Below, one piece after another: positions 27,579 through 36,008 of a DNA stretch of 64,000 nt; within the stretch, counting starts at the first letter, position 1, and each line of letters starts with the position of its first letter. The DNA lies in the NCBI RefSeq assembly GCF_000296835.1, contig NZ_CAKE01000011.1:1-64000 (forward strand), written 5' to 3'. The position numbers were made by a program, and so were the translations under genes. Below the pieces are notes generated by a model. It did no database searches, was not told the origin of the DNA, and saw only the letters and a program-made list of their open reading frames with translations. The stretch comes from Lactobacillus hominis DSM 23910 = CRBIP 24.179 (lineage in GTDB: Bacteria; Bacillota; Bacilli; Lactobacillales; Lactobacillaceae).

Positions 27579-27632
27579 ACTATCAATTTTCTAGTAAAAC
27601 TTAAGTAAACTTGTTGAATTGATAGTTTCTTT
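27579..27632 (+). terminator. Probable terminator after acpP with large loop
   Basis: ACTATCAATT (27579-27588) pairs perfectly with AATTGATAGT (27617-27626), with a 28-base loop and a TTCTTTT tail. The right arm overlaps the spacer and -35 box of the opp promoter. Confidence 0.6.
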
Positions 27633-27642
27633 TGTATATAAT
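27614..27642 (+). promoter_or_regulatory. Strong promoter of the opp operon
   Basis: TTGAAT (27614-27619), 17 bases, then a perfect TATAAT (27637-27642). Transcription should start near 27650, leaving a leader of about 65 bases with no clear structure before oppD. Confidence 0.75.
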
Positions 27643-27713
27643 GGGGACATTATAAGAATCTAATTGAGTTTTAATGTTTAATCAATTAGAAATGGCTGAG
27701 AGGAGAATGACCT

Positions 27714-28721
27714 TTGGAAAAGCAGAGTGATCTACTATTAGACATCGAGCACCTGCATACTGCATATCGTTTGCAGGGTAAATTCTATGACGCAGCTGAT
27801 GATGTTAATTTAACTCTAAAACGTGATGAGATTTTAGCCATCGTTGGTGAATCTGGTTGTGGTAAGAGTACAATTGCTTCAAGTATTATCGGCTTGTATG
27901 ATCATAAGAATACCAGGGTGACTGGCGACATTTTATATAATGAATTGAATTTAGTTGGATTAAATGAATCCTTATTTAACCAAATTCGTGGTAATAAGAT
28001 TGGAATGATCTTCCAAGATCCATTAGCAAGTTTGAACCCATTGATGAGGGTGGGTGATCAAGTTGCTGAAACACTTTACTACCATACAGATATGAATGAA
28101 AAGCAGCGCCACGATCGCGTTATCGAATTGTTTAATCAAGTAGGTATGCCACGTCCAGAGGAAATGTTTAACATGTATCCTCACGAATTATCTGGCGGAC
28201 TTCGTCAACGTGTCGTAATTGCTATTGCGATCGCATGTAAGCCTGAGATAATTATTGCTGACGAACCAACTACTGCTTTGGATGTTACTATTCAAGCTCA
28301 GATTTTGGACTTGCTTGAAGACATTCAAAAAGAAACTCATTCAGGCATCATCATGATTACGCACGACTTGGGTGTTGTTGCAGAAACTGCCGACCAAGTT
28401 GCAGTTATGTATGCGGGTCAAATCGTTGAAAAGTCCGATGTTAAAACCATTTTTGAGCATCCACTTCACCCTTATACTCGTTCGCTGCTTAACTCAATGC
28501 CGCAAACAGATGATGAAACTGAAGATTTGCACGTTATTCAAGGTACTGTTCCTTCATTAAAGAACATGCCGCGTGAAGGTGATCGTTTTGCTGCAAGAAT
28601 TCCTTGGATTCCCGCAAGTGCGCACGAAGAAGATCCTAAGATTCATGAAGTTGAACCGGGTCATTTTGTAAGATGTACTTGCTGGCAAGACTTTCATTTT
28701 GAACAAGAGAGCAGTAAGTAG
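27714..28721 (+). CDS. oppD: Oligopeptide ABC transporter ATP-binding protein OppD
   Basis: 335 aa. Walker A GESGCGKST near 49-57, the signature LSGGLRQR, Walker B IIADEPTTALD, and the C-terminal oligopeptide-transporter extension with HPLHPYTRSLL are all present. The start is TTG with GAGAGGAG eight bases upstream. With OppF it powers peptide import, which feeds these amino-acid-auxotrophic bacteria. Confidence 0.95.
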   Translation: MEKQSDLLLDIEHLHTAYRLQGKFYDAADDVNLTLKRDEILAIVGESGCGKSTIASSIIGLYDHKNTRVTGDILYNELNLVGLNESLFNQIRGNKIGMIFQDPLASLNPLMRVGDQVAETLYYHTDMNEKQRHDRVIELFNQVGMPRPEEMFNMYPHELSGGLRQRVVIAIAIACKPEIIIADEPTTALDVTIQAQILDLLEDIQKETHSGIIMITHDLGVVAETADQVAVMYAGQIVEKSDVKTIFEHPLHPYTRSLLNSMPQTDDETEDLHVIQGTVPSLKNMPREGDRFAARIPWIPASAHEEDPKIHEVEPGHFVRCTCWQDFHFEQESSK

Positions 28722-28735
28722 GGAGTAGAGTAAGT

Positions 28736-29704
28736 ATGGCTGAAGAAATAATCCAAATAAAAGACTTAAAAGTCCACTACCCGATCCGCTCTGGTTTTTG
28801 GAATCGTATTACAGACTATGTCCGGGCAGTAGACGGAATTAGTTTATCAATTAAAGAAGGGGAAACTTACGGTTTAATTGGTGAATCTGGTTCTGGTAAA
28901 TCAACTACTGGTAAAGCAATCGTTGGTGTTGAAAAAGTCACTAGCGGTCAAATCCTTTACAAGGGCGTGGACATTACTAAAGCAAGTAACAAAAGAAAGT
29001 TAAACTACAACAAAGATGTTCAAATGATCTTCCAGGATTCAATGTCATCATTGAACCCTCGTAAGAGAATTGAAGATATTATTGCTGAACCAATTAGAAA
29101 CTTTGAAAACTTGACTACTGACGAAGAAAGAAAGAGAGTTCAGGAATTGCTTGATATCGTAGGGATGCCTAGTGATGCAATTTATAAATTCCCACACGAA
29201 TTCTCAGGTGGTCAGCGTCAAAGAATTGGTGTTGCGCGTGCTGTGGCAACTAATCCTAAATTAATTGTTGCCGATGAACCAACTTCTGCCTTGGACTTAT
29301 CTGTTCAAGCTCAGGTTCTTAACTTCATGAAGCACATTCAACAACAATACAACATTGCATATTTATTTATTTCTCACGACTTGGGTGTTGTTAAGCACAT
29401 GTCTGAAGATATTGCGATTATGCACCGTGGACGCTTTGTAGAAATTGGTAAACGTGATCAAATCTACAGAAATCCAATGCATATTTACACTAAGCGTTTG
29501 CTTTCAGCAATTCCAGTTGTTGACGTAGAAAACCGTGATAAGCACAAATTAGAACGTCAACGCGTTGAAAAAGAGTTCTTGGAAAATCAAAGTAAGTGGT
29601 ATGACAAAGATGGTCGTGTGCTTCCATTAAAGAAAGTCTCAGATCGTCACTATGTTGCATTGCCAGAAGACTTGATTCAAGAAGAATTGAAGGAGGATGA
29701 ATAG
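28736..29704 (+). CDS. oppF: Oligopeptide ABC transporter ATP-binding protein OppF
   Basis: 322 aa. Walker A GESGSGKSTTGK, signature FSGGQRQRIGVARA, Walker B LIVADEPTSALD and the N-terminal VHYPIRSGFWNR segment characteristic of OppF. AGGGAGTAGAG precedes the ATG, 14 bases after oppD. oppB begins two bases after its stop. Confidence 0.95.
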   Translation: MAEEIIQIKDLKVHYPIRSGFWNRITDYVRAVDGISLSIKEGETYGLIGESGSGKSTTGKAIVGVEKVTSGQILYKGVDITKASNKRKLNYNKDVQMIFQDSMSSLNPRKRIEDIIAEPIRNFENLTTDEERKRVQELLDIVGMPSDAIYKFPHEFSGGQRQRIGVARAVATNPKLIVADEPTSALDLSVQAQVLNFMKHIQQQYNIAYLFISHDLGVVKHMSEDIAIMHRGRFVEIGKRDQIYRNPMHIYTKRLLSAIPVVDVENRDKHKLERQRVEKEFLENQSKWYDKDGRVLPLKKVSDRHYVALPEDLIQEELKEDE

Positions 29705-29706
29705 GT

Positions 29707-30666
29707 ATGTGGAAGACAGTTTTACGAAGAATCCTGATCATGATCCCGCAACTTCTTATCTTGAGTTTACTAGTCTTCGTCTTGGCTAAGATGATGCCTG
29801 GTGATCCATTTACGGGAATGATCAACCCAAACTCTGACCCTAAAACTATCGCTCGTTTAAAACAAGAAATGGGATTAAATGATGCCCCATGGGTGCAATA
29901 TTGCCGTTGGTTAGGCAACTTGATGCACGGTGATTTAGGACAATCTTACATTCAAAAAGTTCCAGTTGCTTCATTAATTTGGGACCGTGCAGTTAATACC
30001 TTCTGGCTTTCATTAATGTCAGTTATCTTGACTTACTTGATTGCTATCCCAATGGGTATTAGCGCAGGTCGTCACCAAGATGGTTGGCAAGACCAAGCAA
30101 TTCAAATCTTTAACTACATTACTTTTGCTATTCCAGCATTCGTATTCTACATTTTAGGTTTGTGGTTATTCGGATTTACTTTAGGTTGGTTCCCAATTTC
30201 AGGTTCTGTATCAGATACGGCTAGTGGTTTCTGGGGAATCTTAGGGAGTAGATTGTATCACTTGATTTTACCTGCATTGCTTTCAGCAATCATTGGTACT
30301 ACCGCAACTGTTCAGTACTTAAGAACTGGTATTGTAGATAACAAGGTTGAAGATTACGTAAGAACTGCAAGAAGTAAGGGTGTTCCTGATAGAGTTGTAT
30401 TTAACAAACATATCTTGAGAAACTCTTTATTGCCAATTGCAGCCTTCTTAGGTAATACAATTACTGGACTTTTATCAGGTTCAATGATCATTGAACAAGT
30501 TTTCAGTTATCCTGGTATGGGTAAGTTGTTCCTTGATTCAATTGGTCAACGTGACTACTCAACTTTAACTGCCTTGATTTTATTATTCGGTATTTTAACT
30601 TTGGTTGGTAACTTATTATCAGATATTATTATGAGTATTATCGACCCTAGAATTAGAGTTCAATAG
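29707..30666 (+). CDS. oppB: Oligopeptide ABC transporter permease OppB
   Basis: 319 aa with six predicted membrane helices, the first at about 9-29. The EAA-type loop is present near YVRTARSKGVPDRVVFNKHI. It forms half of the membrane channel with OppC. AAGGAGGATG lies within the end of oppF. Confidence 0.95.
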   Translation: MWKTVLRRILIMIPQLLILSLLVFVLAKMMPGDPFTGMINPNSDPKTIARLKQEMGLNDAPWVQYCRWLGNLMHGDLGQSYIQKVPVASLIWDRAVNTFWLSLMSVILTYLIAIPMGISAGRHQDGWQDQAIQIFNYITFAIPAFVFYILGLWLFGFTLGWFPISGSVSDTASGFWGILGSRLYHLILPALLSAIIGTTATVQYLRTGIVDNKVEDYVRTARSKGVPDRVVFNKHILRNSLLPIAAFLGNTITGLLSGSMIIEQVFSYPGMGKLFLDSIGQRDYSTLTALILLFGILTLVGNLLSDIIMSIIDPRIRVQ

Positions 30667-30682
30667 GAGGGGAGGATTAGAA

Positions 30683-31600
30683 ATGGCTAAAGATAAATCA
30701 TCAAAAAATGAAAATAAAAAAGAAAACCAAGTTTCTCTTCCACCTTCTGGATTTAAGGTTGTAATGCGAGAAATTACGCATGATAAAGTGGCAATGACTG
30801 CCTTTTCAATTATCGTGTTAATCTTGATCTTTACTTTTATTGGTTCTATATTCTTAAGTGGCAAAAACGTTACTGAAGTTAATATTGCCAACGCATACTA
30901 TGGCTGGGGCGAAGCTGGTCACTTATTAGGTACTGATGATGGTGGACGTGATATTTTACAAGAATTGATCGTTGGTGGACGTAACTCAATTTTAATTGGT
31001 ATTTCAGTTACTGTTGTCTGTGAAGTTGTTGGTTTAGTGGTCGGTCTTGTTACTGGTTACTACGGTGGTGTTGTTGATGCAATCATCATGCGTATAGTTG
31101 ACTTCATCCAGATTTTGCCAATGATGCCAATTATCATTGTTTTGACTACTACTATTCCTAACTACAACGCTGTAACTTTAGTTTGGTTAATTTCAATGTT
31201 TGGTTGGACAGGAACGGCTAGATACTATAGATCGTTTGTCTTATCGCAACGCGGACGTGATTACGTTTTAGCATCTAAGACTTCTGGATCAAGCGACTTG
31301 AAGATTATGTTTAAGGAAGTTTTGCCTAACATTTCATCAATGATTATCATCGACGTTGTTTTAACTGTTGCTGGTAACATTGGTATTGAAACTTCATTAT
31401 CATTCTTAGGTTACGGACTTCCACCTACCACTCCATCATTGGGTACTTTGATTGGATTTGCCAACGACCCAGTTAACGTTACTACTCGTCCATGGTTGTG
31501 GCTTCCTGCAACAATTTTATTGTTACTTATTTCATTGAGTATTAACTATGTTGGTCGTGCTCTTCAAAGAGCTGGGGATGCTCGTCAACGTGAAAATTAA
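30683..31600 (+). CDS. oppC: Oligopeptide ABC transporter permease OppC
   Basis: 305 aa. A charged Lys-rich N-terminus precedes the first helix (about 37-60), followed by GTDDGGRDILQELIVGGRNS, typical of OppC/DppC, and the EAA loop DYVLASKTSGSSDLKIMFKE (about 193-212). AGGAGGGGAGG precedes the ATG. It is the last gene of the operon: no oppA-type binding protein follows, and the terminator comes directly. Confidence 0.95.
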   Translation: MAKDKSSKNENKKENQVSLPPSGFKVVMREITHDKVAMTAFSIIVLILIFTFIGSIFLSGKNVTEVNIANAYYGWGEAGHLLGTDDGGRDILQELIVGGRNSILIGISVTVVCEVVGLVVGLVTGYYGGVVDAIIMRIVDFIQILPMMPIIIVLTTTIPNYNAVTLVWLISMFGWTGTARYYRSFVLSQRGRDYVLASKTSGSSDLKIMFKEVLPNISSMIIIDVVLTVAGNIGIETSLSFLGYGLPPTTPSLGTLIGFANDPVNVTTRPWLWLPATILLLLISLSINYVGRALQRAGDARQREN

Positions 31601-31609
31601 TTTATTTAA

Positions 31610-31639
31610 AATGATGTCTTTTTGGACATCATTTTTTTT
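31610..31639 (+). terminator. Terminator of the opp operon
   Basis: ATGATGTC (31611-31618) pairs with GACATCAT (31625-31632) around a 6-base loop and is followed by eight T. Confidence 0.92.
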
Positions 31640-31756
31640 GTCATAAAATTACAAGATTGACTATATGCATAAATCAAATTATTTGTAAAAATATATATTT
31701 TAATTAATAACAAAGTCTAAAAGTCAAGAAAAACAACTGTTATTCTTGAGGAAGTC

Positions 31757-31785
31757 TTTATTTTCTTTATCGTTTCTTATATAAT
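31757..31785 (+). promoter_or_regulatory. Candidate promoter of the EPS cluster
   Basis: A perfect TATAAT at 31780-31785 has TTTATT 17 bases upstream. The -35 match is poor, so an activator may be needed. The 246-base gap before epsA holds nothing else I recognise. Confidence 0.4.
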
Positions 31786-31846
31786 CGTTATGACTTTAAA
31801 AATCTTGATTATGATTTTAATAACACTCTTGAGGAGTAATTAAGGA

Positions 31847-32836
31847 ATGCAAGATAATAAATCAGAAAACAAACATAAGCATCACCACCGTCACCATCAT
31901 AAAAAGAGAGGGTGGAAGATTTTTGGTGCGATCATTGCCGTTGTTTTAGTGGGAATTTTACTGGTAGTAGGTTATGCATACCGCAATATTCAAAACGCTG
32001 CTAATAATGCCTATAATCCAGTAAATCTTAAGAATCAAGACAACGGCTCTTTAAGTTCTGTCTTAAAAAACAAAAAGCCAATTAGTTTATTGCTACTTGG
32101 AACAGATACTGGTGAATTCGGCAGAACGTATAAAGGACGTACAGATACAATGATGCTCATGGTCTTAGATACACAAAAGAATAAGACCACGATTGAAAGT
32201 ATCCCACGTGATATGAAGGTAACTTTGCCAGACTATCCTGACTATTCTCCAGCTAAGATTAACTCAGCTTATACATATGGTGGAATTGATGAAGTAAATA
32301 AGACAATTAATCAATACTTTAAGGTTCCTGTTAACGCTTATGTGCTAGTTAATATGAAGGGCTTAGTTAAGGCAATTGATAAAGTTGGTGGCGTTGATGT
32401 AGTATCGCCGCTAACTTTTGATTATGAAGGTTATTCATTCAAGAAGGGCGTTAAGTACCACATGAATGGTAAAAACGCCCTGCAATTTGGAAGAATGAGA
32501 TATGATGATCCTAAAGGCGATTATGGTCGTCAAGAGCGTCAGCGTTTAGTTATTATGGCGCTTCTTAAGAAGTCAGCTAATGTTCAATCAGTGCTTAATA
32601 AGGATTTCTTGGATTCAGTATCGCATTCAATGCAGACTAACTTGACCTTTAATGATATGACTCAATTAGCCGCTAATTATCGCGACGCCACCGAAACTAT
32701 CAGTTCTGGTTATGTTAAGGGATCTAACGATAACGAAGAAGGCGTTTCATATCAAAGTGTAAGTGTTAATGAGCGTCAACGTGTCAGTGATAAGCTGCGA
32801 CACGCATTGGGATTAAAAGAAGTTACTGTTAAATAG
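31847..32836 (+). CDS. epsA: LytR-CpsA-Psr family protein, first EPS gene
   Basis: 329 aa. A cytoplasmic N-terminus rich in histidine and lysine (HKHHHRHHHKK near 9-20) leads to one membrane helix (about 25-45), then the extracellular LCP catalytic domain with LLLGTDTGEFGRTYKGRTDT, the arginine-containing SIPRDMKV, and GRMRYDD. LCP proteins transfer glycopolymers from undecaprenyl diphosphate to peptidoglycan; in EPS clusters they may attach the polymer to the wall. GAGGAGTAATTAAGG precedes the ATG. Confidence 0.93.
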   Translation: MQDNKSENKHKHHHRHHHKKRGWKIFGAIIAVVLVGILLVVGYAYRNIQNAANNAYNPVNLKNQDNGSLSSVLKNKKPISLLLLGTDTGEFGRTYKGRTDTMMLMVLDTQKNKTTIESIPRDMKVTLPDYPDYSPAKINSAYTYGGIDEVNKTINQYFKVPVNAYVLVNMKGLVKAIDKVGGVDVVSPLTFDYEGYSFKKGVKYHMNGKNALQFGRMRYDDPKGDYGRQERQRLVIMALLKKSANVQSVLNKDFLDSVSHSMQTNLTFNDMTQLAANYRDATETISSGYVKGSNDNEEGVSYQSVSVNERQRVSDKLRHALGLKEVTVK

Positions 32837-32857
32837 TTTTAGAAGAAAAGACGTGCA

Positions 32858-33718
32858 ATGGAAACTAAACAAACTGAAAATACAATCGATTTAAGAAGAT
32901 TATGGCTTTTAATTAAGTCGCACATCCTGGGAATTTTAATTTGGACTGTAGGTTTAGGTATAGTAGGTTATGCCTTAGCCAACTTTGTAATTCAACCTAA
33001 GTATACTGCTACAACACAAATTTTGGTTAACCAGAAAAATGCTAGTAAAGATGCGGGCCAAGCATGGAACACTCAACAAGCCGATATTCAGGTAATTAAC
33101 ACGTATAAAGATATCATTACTAGTCCTGTAATCTTAAAGGATGCTTCTAAGTGGTTAGCTAATCCTACTGAAGTGGTAAGAAAAGCTGAAAAAGCTAAAT
33201 ATACTACTTTAGCTGATGGTACTAGGAGATTAGTAAGAAGAGGACATCCGGCAGAAGTCAGAAGAGTAGGTGAAGGCTATAATATTTCTGCCACTAAGTT
33301 GGCTAAGGCCATATCAGTTAAAACTCAGCAACAATCACAGGTCTTCACTTTAAGTGCTACTTCTAACGATCCAGATCATGCAAGAATGATTGCTAACGCA
33401 GTAGCTCGTTCATTTAAAAACAAAATTAAGAGTATCATGAACGTTAATAACGTGACAATTGTTGCTCCAGCAACTACTCCACAACAAAAGTCATTCCCTA
33501 ATACTAAGTTATTTACTTTAGCTGGAGCAGTTTTGGGATTAACTATTAGTGTGGCCTTTATTGTCATTCGTGATTCTATGAATACTACAGTGCGTGATGA
33601 TTCGTATATGACTGATGAATTAGGATTGACTAATTTAGGTCAAGTCTCACACTTTAAGTTATCTAATAAATTTAGTGTGAAGAAGTCAGTTAGTGATGAC
33701 AAGAAGAGAAGAGTATAG
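32858..33718 (+). CDS. epsB: Wzz/CapA-type polysaccharide co-polymerase
   Basis: 286 aa with two membrane helices, at about 22-44 and 216-237, flanking an extracellular domain. The pattern of EpsB/CpsC adaptor proteins is visible: YTATTQILVNQK, then a proline-containing stretch before the second helix (PQQKSFPNTK). It activates the tyrosine kinase EpsC and controls chain length. An Arg-rich loop (TRRLVRRGHPAEVRRVGEG) in the outer domain is unusual. It is followed closely by epsC. Confidence 0.9.
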   Translation: METKQTENTIDLRRLWLLIKSHILGILIWTVGLGIVGYALANFVIQPKYTATTQILVNQKNASKDAGQAWNTQQADIQVINTYKDIITSPVILKDASKWLANPTEVVRKAEKAKYTTLADGTRRLVRRGHPAEVRRVGEGYNISATKLAKAISVKTQQQSQVFTLSATSNDPDHARMIANAVARSFKNKIKSIMNVNNVTIVAPATTPQQKSFPNTKLFTLAGAVLGLTISVAFIVIRDSMNTTVRDDSYMTDELGLTNLGQVSHFKLSNKFSVKKSVSDDKKRRV

Positions 33719-33731
33719 GAGGTGAATGTTA

Positions 33732-34487
33732 ATGGCTTTATTTGGAAAACATAAAAAACGGGGTACTAGCGAAACGATGAACTATGGGGCAAAGTTAATC
33801 ACTGTTGCTAAGCCTCAAAGTCCAATTAGTGAACAATTCAGAACCGTTAAGACAAATATTAACTTTATGTCAGTGGACTCAAAGGTTAGATCATTAGCAT
33901 TTACTTCTGCTAATATTTCTGAAGGTAAATCTACTGTAACTGCCAATGTAGCAGTAGCTTTTGCTCAAGCAGGCAAGAAGGTTCTATTAATCGATGCCGA
34001 TCTTCATAGACCTACGCTTCATCAAACATTTGATTTAACTAATAATGTAGGATTAACTACTGTATTGACATCTGAAGCAGACGAAATCAATATGGAAGAC
34101 GTTGTAAAACCAGGTTTTGTGACCAATTTATCAGTACTTACTTCTGGTCCGCTTCCACCAAATCCATCTGAATTATTGAGTTCCAATAGAATGAAGCAAT
34201 TTTTAGATGTTGCTGAGCAACACTTTGATTTAGTGGTTTTGGATTTAGCTCCAATTCTAGAAGTTTCAGATACGCAAGCTTTATCCAGTCATATTGATGG
34301 AATTGTATTTGTTGTAAGACAAGGTGTTACCCAAAAGTTGGCTGTTAAGCGTGCAGTTGAAATGATTAATTTATCTAAGACACGTTTATTAGGTTATGTA
34401 TTAAATGACGTTAAATCTGGCTCTGATGGTGGCTATGGGTACGGTTATGGCTACGGATATGGTTATGGAGAAGAAAGTAAGAAGTAA
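33732..34487 (+). CDS. epsC: EPS tyrosine autokinase (CpsD/BY-kinase)
   Basis: 251 aa from ATG 33732, which has AGGAGGTG seven bases upstream; ATG 33726 is too close to it. The Walker A is SEGKSTVTANVA, Walker A' is LLIDADLHRPTLHQ, and Walker B reads VVLDLAPILEV where the family usually has D-T-P-P. The C-terminus is a tyrosine cluster of alternating Gly-Tyr (GYGYGYGYGYGYG), the autophosphorylation site. It works with EpsB and is reversed by EpsD. Confidence 0.93.
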   Translation: MALFGKHKKRGTSETMNYGAKLITVAKPQSPISEQFRTVKTNINFMSVDSKVRSLAFTSANISEGKSTVTANVAVAFAQAGKKVLLIDADLHRPTLHQTFDLTNNVGLTTVLTSEADEINMEDVVKPGFVTNLSVLTSGPLPPNPSELLSSNRMKQFLDVAEQHFDLVVLDLAPILEVSDTQALSSHIDGIVFVVRQGVTQKLAVKRAVEMINLSKTRLLGYVLNDVKSGSDGGYGYGYGYGYGYGEESKK

Positions 34488-34489
34488 TC

Positions 34490-35260
34490 ATGGTTTTAGT
34501 GGATATTCACTGTCACATCTTGCCAGGGATTGATGATGGATCTAAAGATTGGAAAACATCATTAAAACTAGCACAAGATGCAGTTGATGATACAGTGACA
34601 CATGCGTTGCTGACGCCCCATCATTTAAATGGTAGATATACTAACCATAAGCAAGATGTGATTGAATTAACTGAGCAATTTGAAGAAAGATTAAAGGAAA
34701 ATAACATTCCTTTGACAGTATTTCCAAGTCAAGAAGTAAGATTATCAGGTGATTTAATTTCAGCTTTAGATAACGATGATATTTTATTTTGCGATGAAGA
34801 TGGAACCTATATGTTATTAGAATTTCCAAGTGAGAACGTTCCAACTTATGCAAAAAATACCATTTTTGAAATAAAAAAGCGTGGAATAACACCAATAATT
34901 GTTCATCCGGAAAGAAATAGTGGTATTTTACGTAAACCAGAAATTTTACAAGAATTAATTGAACAAGGATGTTTTGTTCAAATTACTGCTAGCTCATACA
35001 TGGGAACTTTTGGTAAAGAGATTGAAGATCTGAGCAAGAGATTCATCGAAGCAGGCCAGTGTGCTTGTTTTGCCTCAGATGCTCATGACTTGCCGAAACG
35101 CGACTATGAGTATAGCGAAGCTTTGGAAAAGCTTACTAAAGAATTTGGACAAGAGTATACAGATTTATTTACCGATAATGCAAGACGCATTATTAATGGT
35201 GATAATGTAAATATGCCTTGGCAACCTTTAAAGAAAAAGAAGAAGTTTTGGATATTTTAG
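34490..35260 (+). CDS. epsD: PHP-type protein-tyrosine phosphatase (CpsB/Wzb-like)
   Basis: 256 aa. The PHP metal motif DIHCHILPGIDDGSKDW is at the start, IVHPERN near 138 and CFASDAHDLPKRD near 193 complete the site. It dephosphorylates the tyrosine cluster of EpsC and so cycles polymer assembly. It starts three bases after epsC and ends with a Lys-rich tail. Confidence 0.94.
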   Translation: MVLVDIHCHILPGIDDGSKDWKTSLKLAQDAVDDTVTHALLTPHHLNGRYTNHKQDVIELTEQFEERLKENNIPLTVFPSQEVRLSGDLISALDNDDILFCDEDGTYMLLEFPSENVPTYAKNTIFEIKKRGITPIIVHPERNSGILRKPEILQELIEQGCFVQITASSYMGTFGKEIEDLSKRFIEAGQCACFASDAHDLPKRDYEYSEALEKLTKEFGQEYTDLFTDNARRIINGDNVNMPWQPLKKKKKFWIF

Positions 35261-35284
35261 ATTAAGTGCACTAGGAGTGGTTAG

Positions 35285-35941
35285 GTGCTTTATACGGGAG
35301 AACAGATTTATGTAGATAAGAATAAAGTCAATGGACGCTATTTTTATCATACAGTTAAACGTATATTTGATTTTCTAGCTAGTGGCATCGCACTGGTGAT
35401 TTTATCACCTTTATTTTTGTATTTAGCTATAAGAATAAAACATGAAGATGGTGGACCAGCTTTTTATTCTCAAGAAAGAATAGGTAAGAATGGGAAGCCA
35501 TTTAGAATGTATAAGTTTCGCTCAATGGTTGTAAATGCGGATCAAATGGTTGCAGAACTTGAAGACAAAAACGAAATTGACGGTGCAATGTTCAAAATTA
35601 AAAATGATCCAAGAATCACGAAAATTGGACATATTATTAGAAAGTATAGTTTAGACGAATTACCACAATTATATAATGTTCTAATTGGTGATATGTCTCT
35701 TGTTGGTCCTAGACCGCCATTGCCTAGCGAAGTTGAACAGTATTCTGATTATGATAAACAACGTTTAGAAGTTATGCCAGGGTGTACTGGCTTATGGCAA
35801 GTAACGCGTCGTAACGAAGCTGATTTTGATGAAATGGTTTGGCTAGATATTATTTACATTAATAATTCTGGACTTTGGGAAGATTTTAAGTTAATTGTAA
35901 AAACAGTTGGGGTTGTTCTGCATCCTAATAGTGCTTATTAG
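35285..35941 (+). CDS. epsE: Undecaprenyl-phosphate priming sugar transferase
   Basis: 218 aa. One membrane hairpin (about 20-45) is followed by the catalytic domain with YSQERIGKNGKPFRMYKFRSM, KYSLDELPQLYNVLIGDMSLVGPRP-type motif and GLWQV. These polyisoprenyl-phosphate hexose-1-phosphate transferases start the repeat unit on the lipid carrier. The sugar (glucose or galactose) cannot be read from sequence. The start is GTG with TAGGAGTGG upstream. Confidence 0.93.
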   Translation: MLYTGEQIYVDKNKVNGRYFYHTVKRIFDFLASGIALVILSPLFLYLAIRIKHEDGGPAFYSQERIGKNGKPFRMYKFRSMVVNADQMVAELEDKNEIDGAMFKIKNDPRITKIGHIIRKYSLDELPQLYNVLIGDMSLVGPRPPLPSEVEQYSDYDKQRLEVMPGCTGLWQVTRRNEADFDEMVWLDIIYINNSGLWEDFKLIVKTVGVVLHPNSAY

Positions 35942-35950
35942 CCTAAAGTC

Positions 35951-35988
35951 AAAAGCTGGTTGCTGTTACAACAACTGGCTTTTTTAAT
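35951..35988 (+). terminator. Probable terminator or attenuator after epsE
   Basis: AGCTGGTTG and CAACTGGCT pair with two G-U pairs around a short loop, followed by six T. It separates the conserved epsA-E block from the variable genes, so it may reduce rather than stop transcription. Confidence 0.6.
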
Positions 35989-36008
35989 AAGTTGAATGGG
36001 GAAATAAG

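Noticed and set aside
29490-29918. 142-residue open frame on the minus strand across the oppF-oppB junction
   Set aside because: It lies antisense to two certain genes, has no ribosome site and no recognisable sequence.
34430-34470. Short tandem GGTTAT/GGCTAC repeats
   Set aside because: These encode the Gly-Tyr tail of the tyrosine kinase EpsC and need no other explanation.
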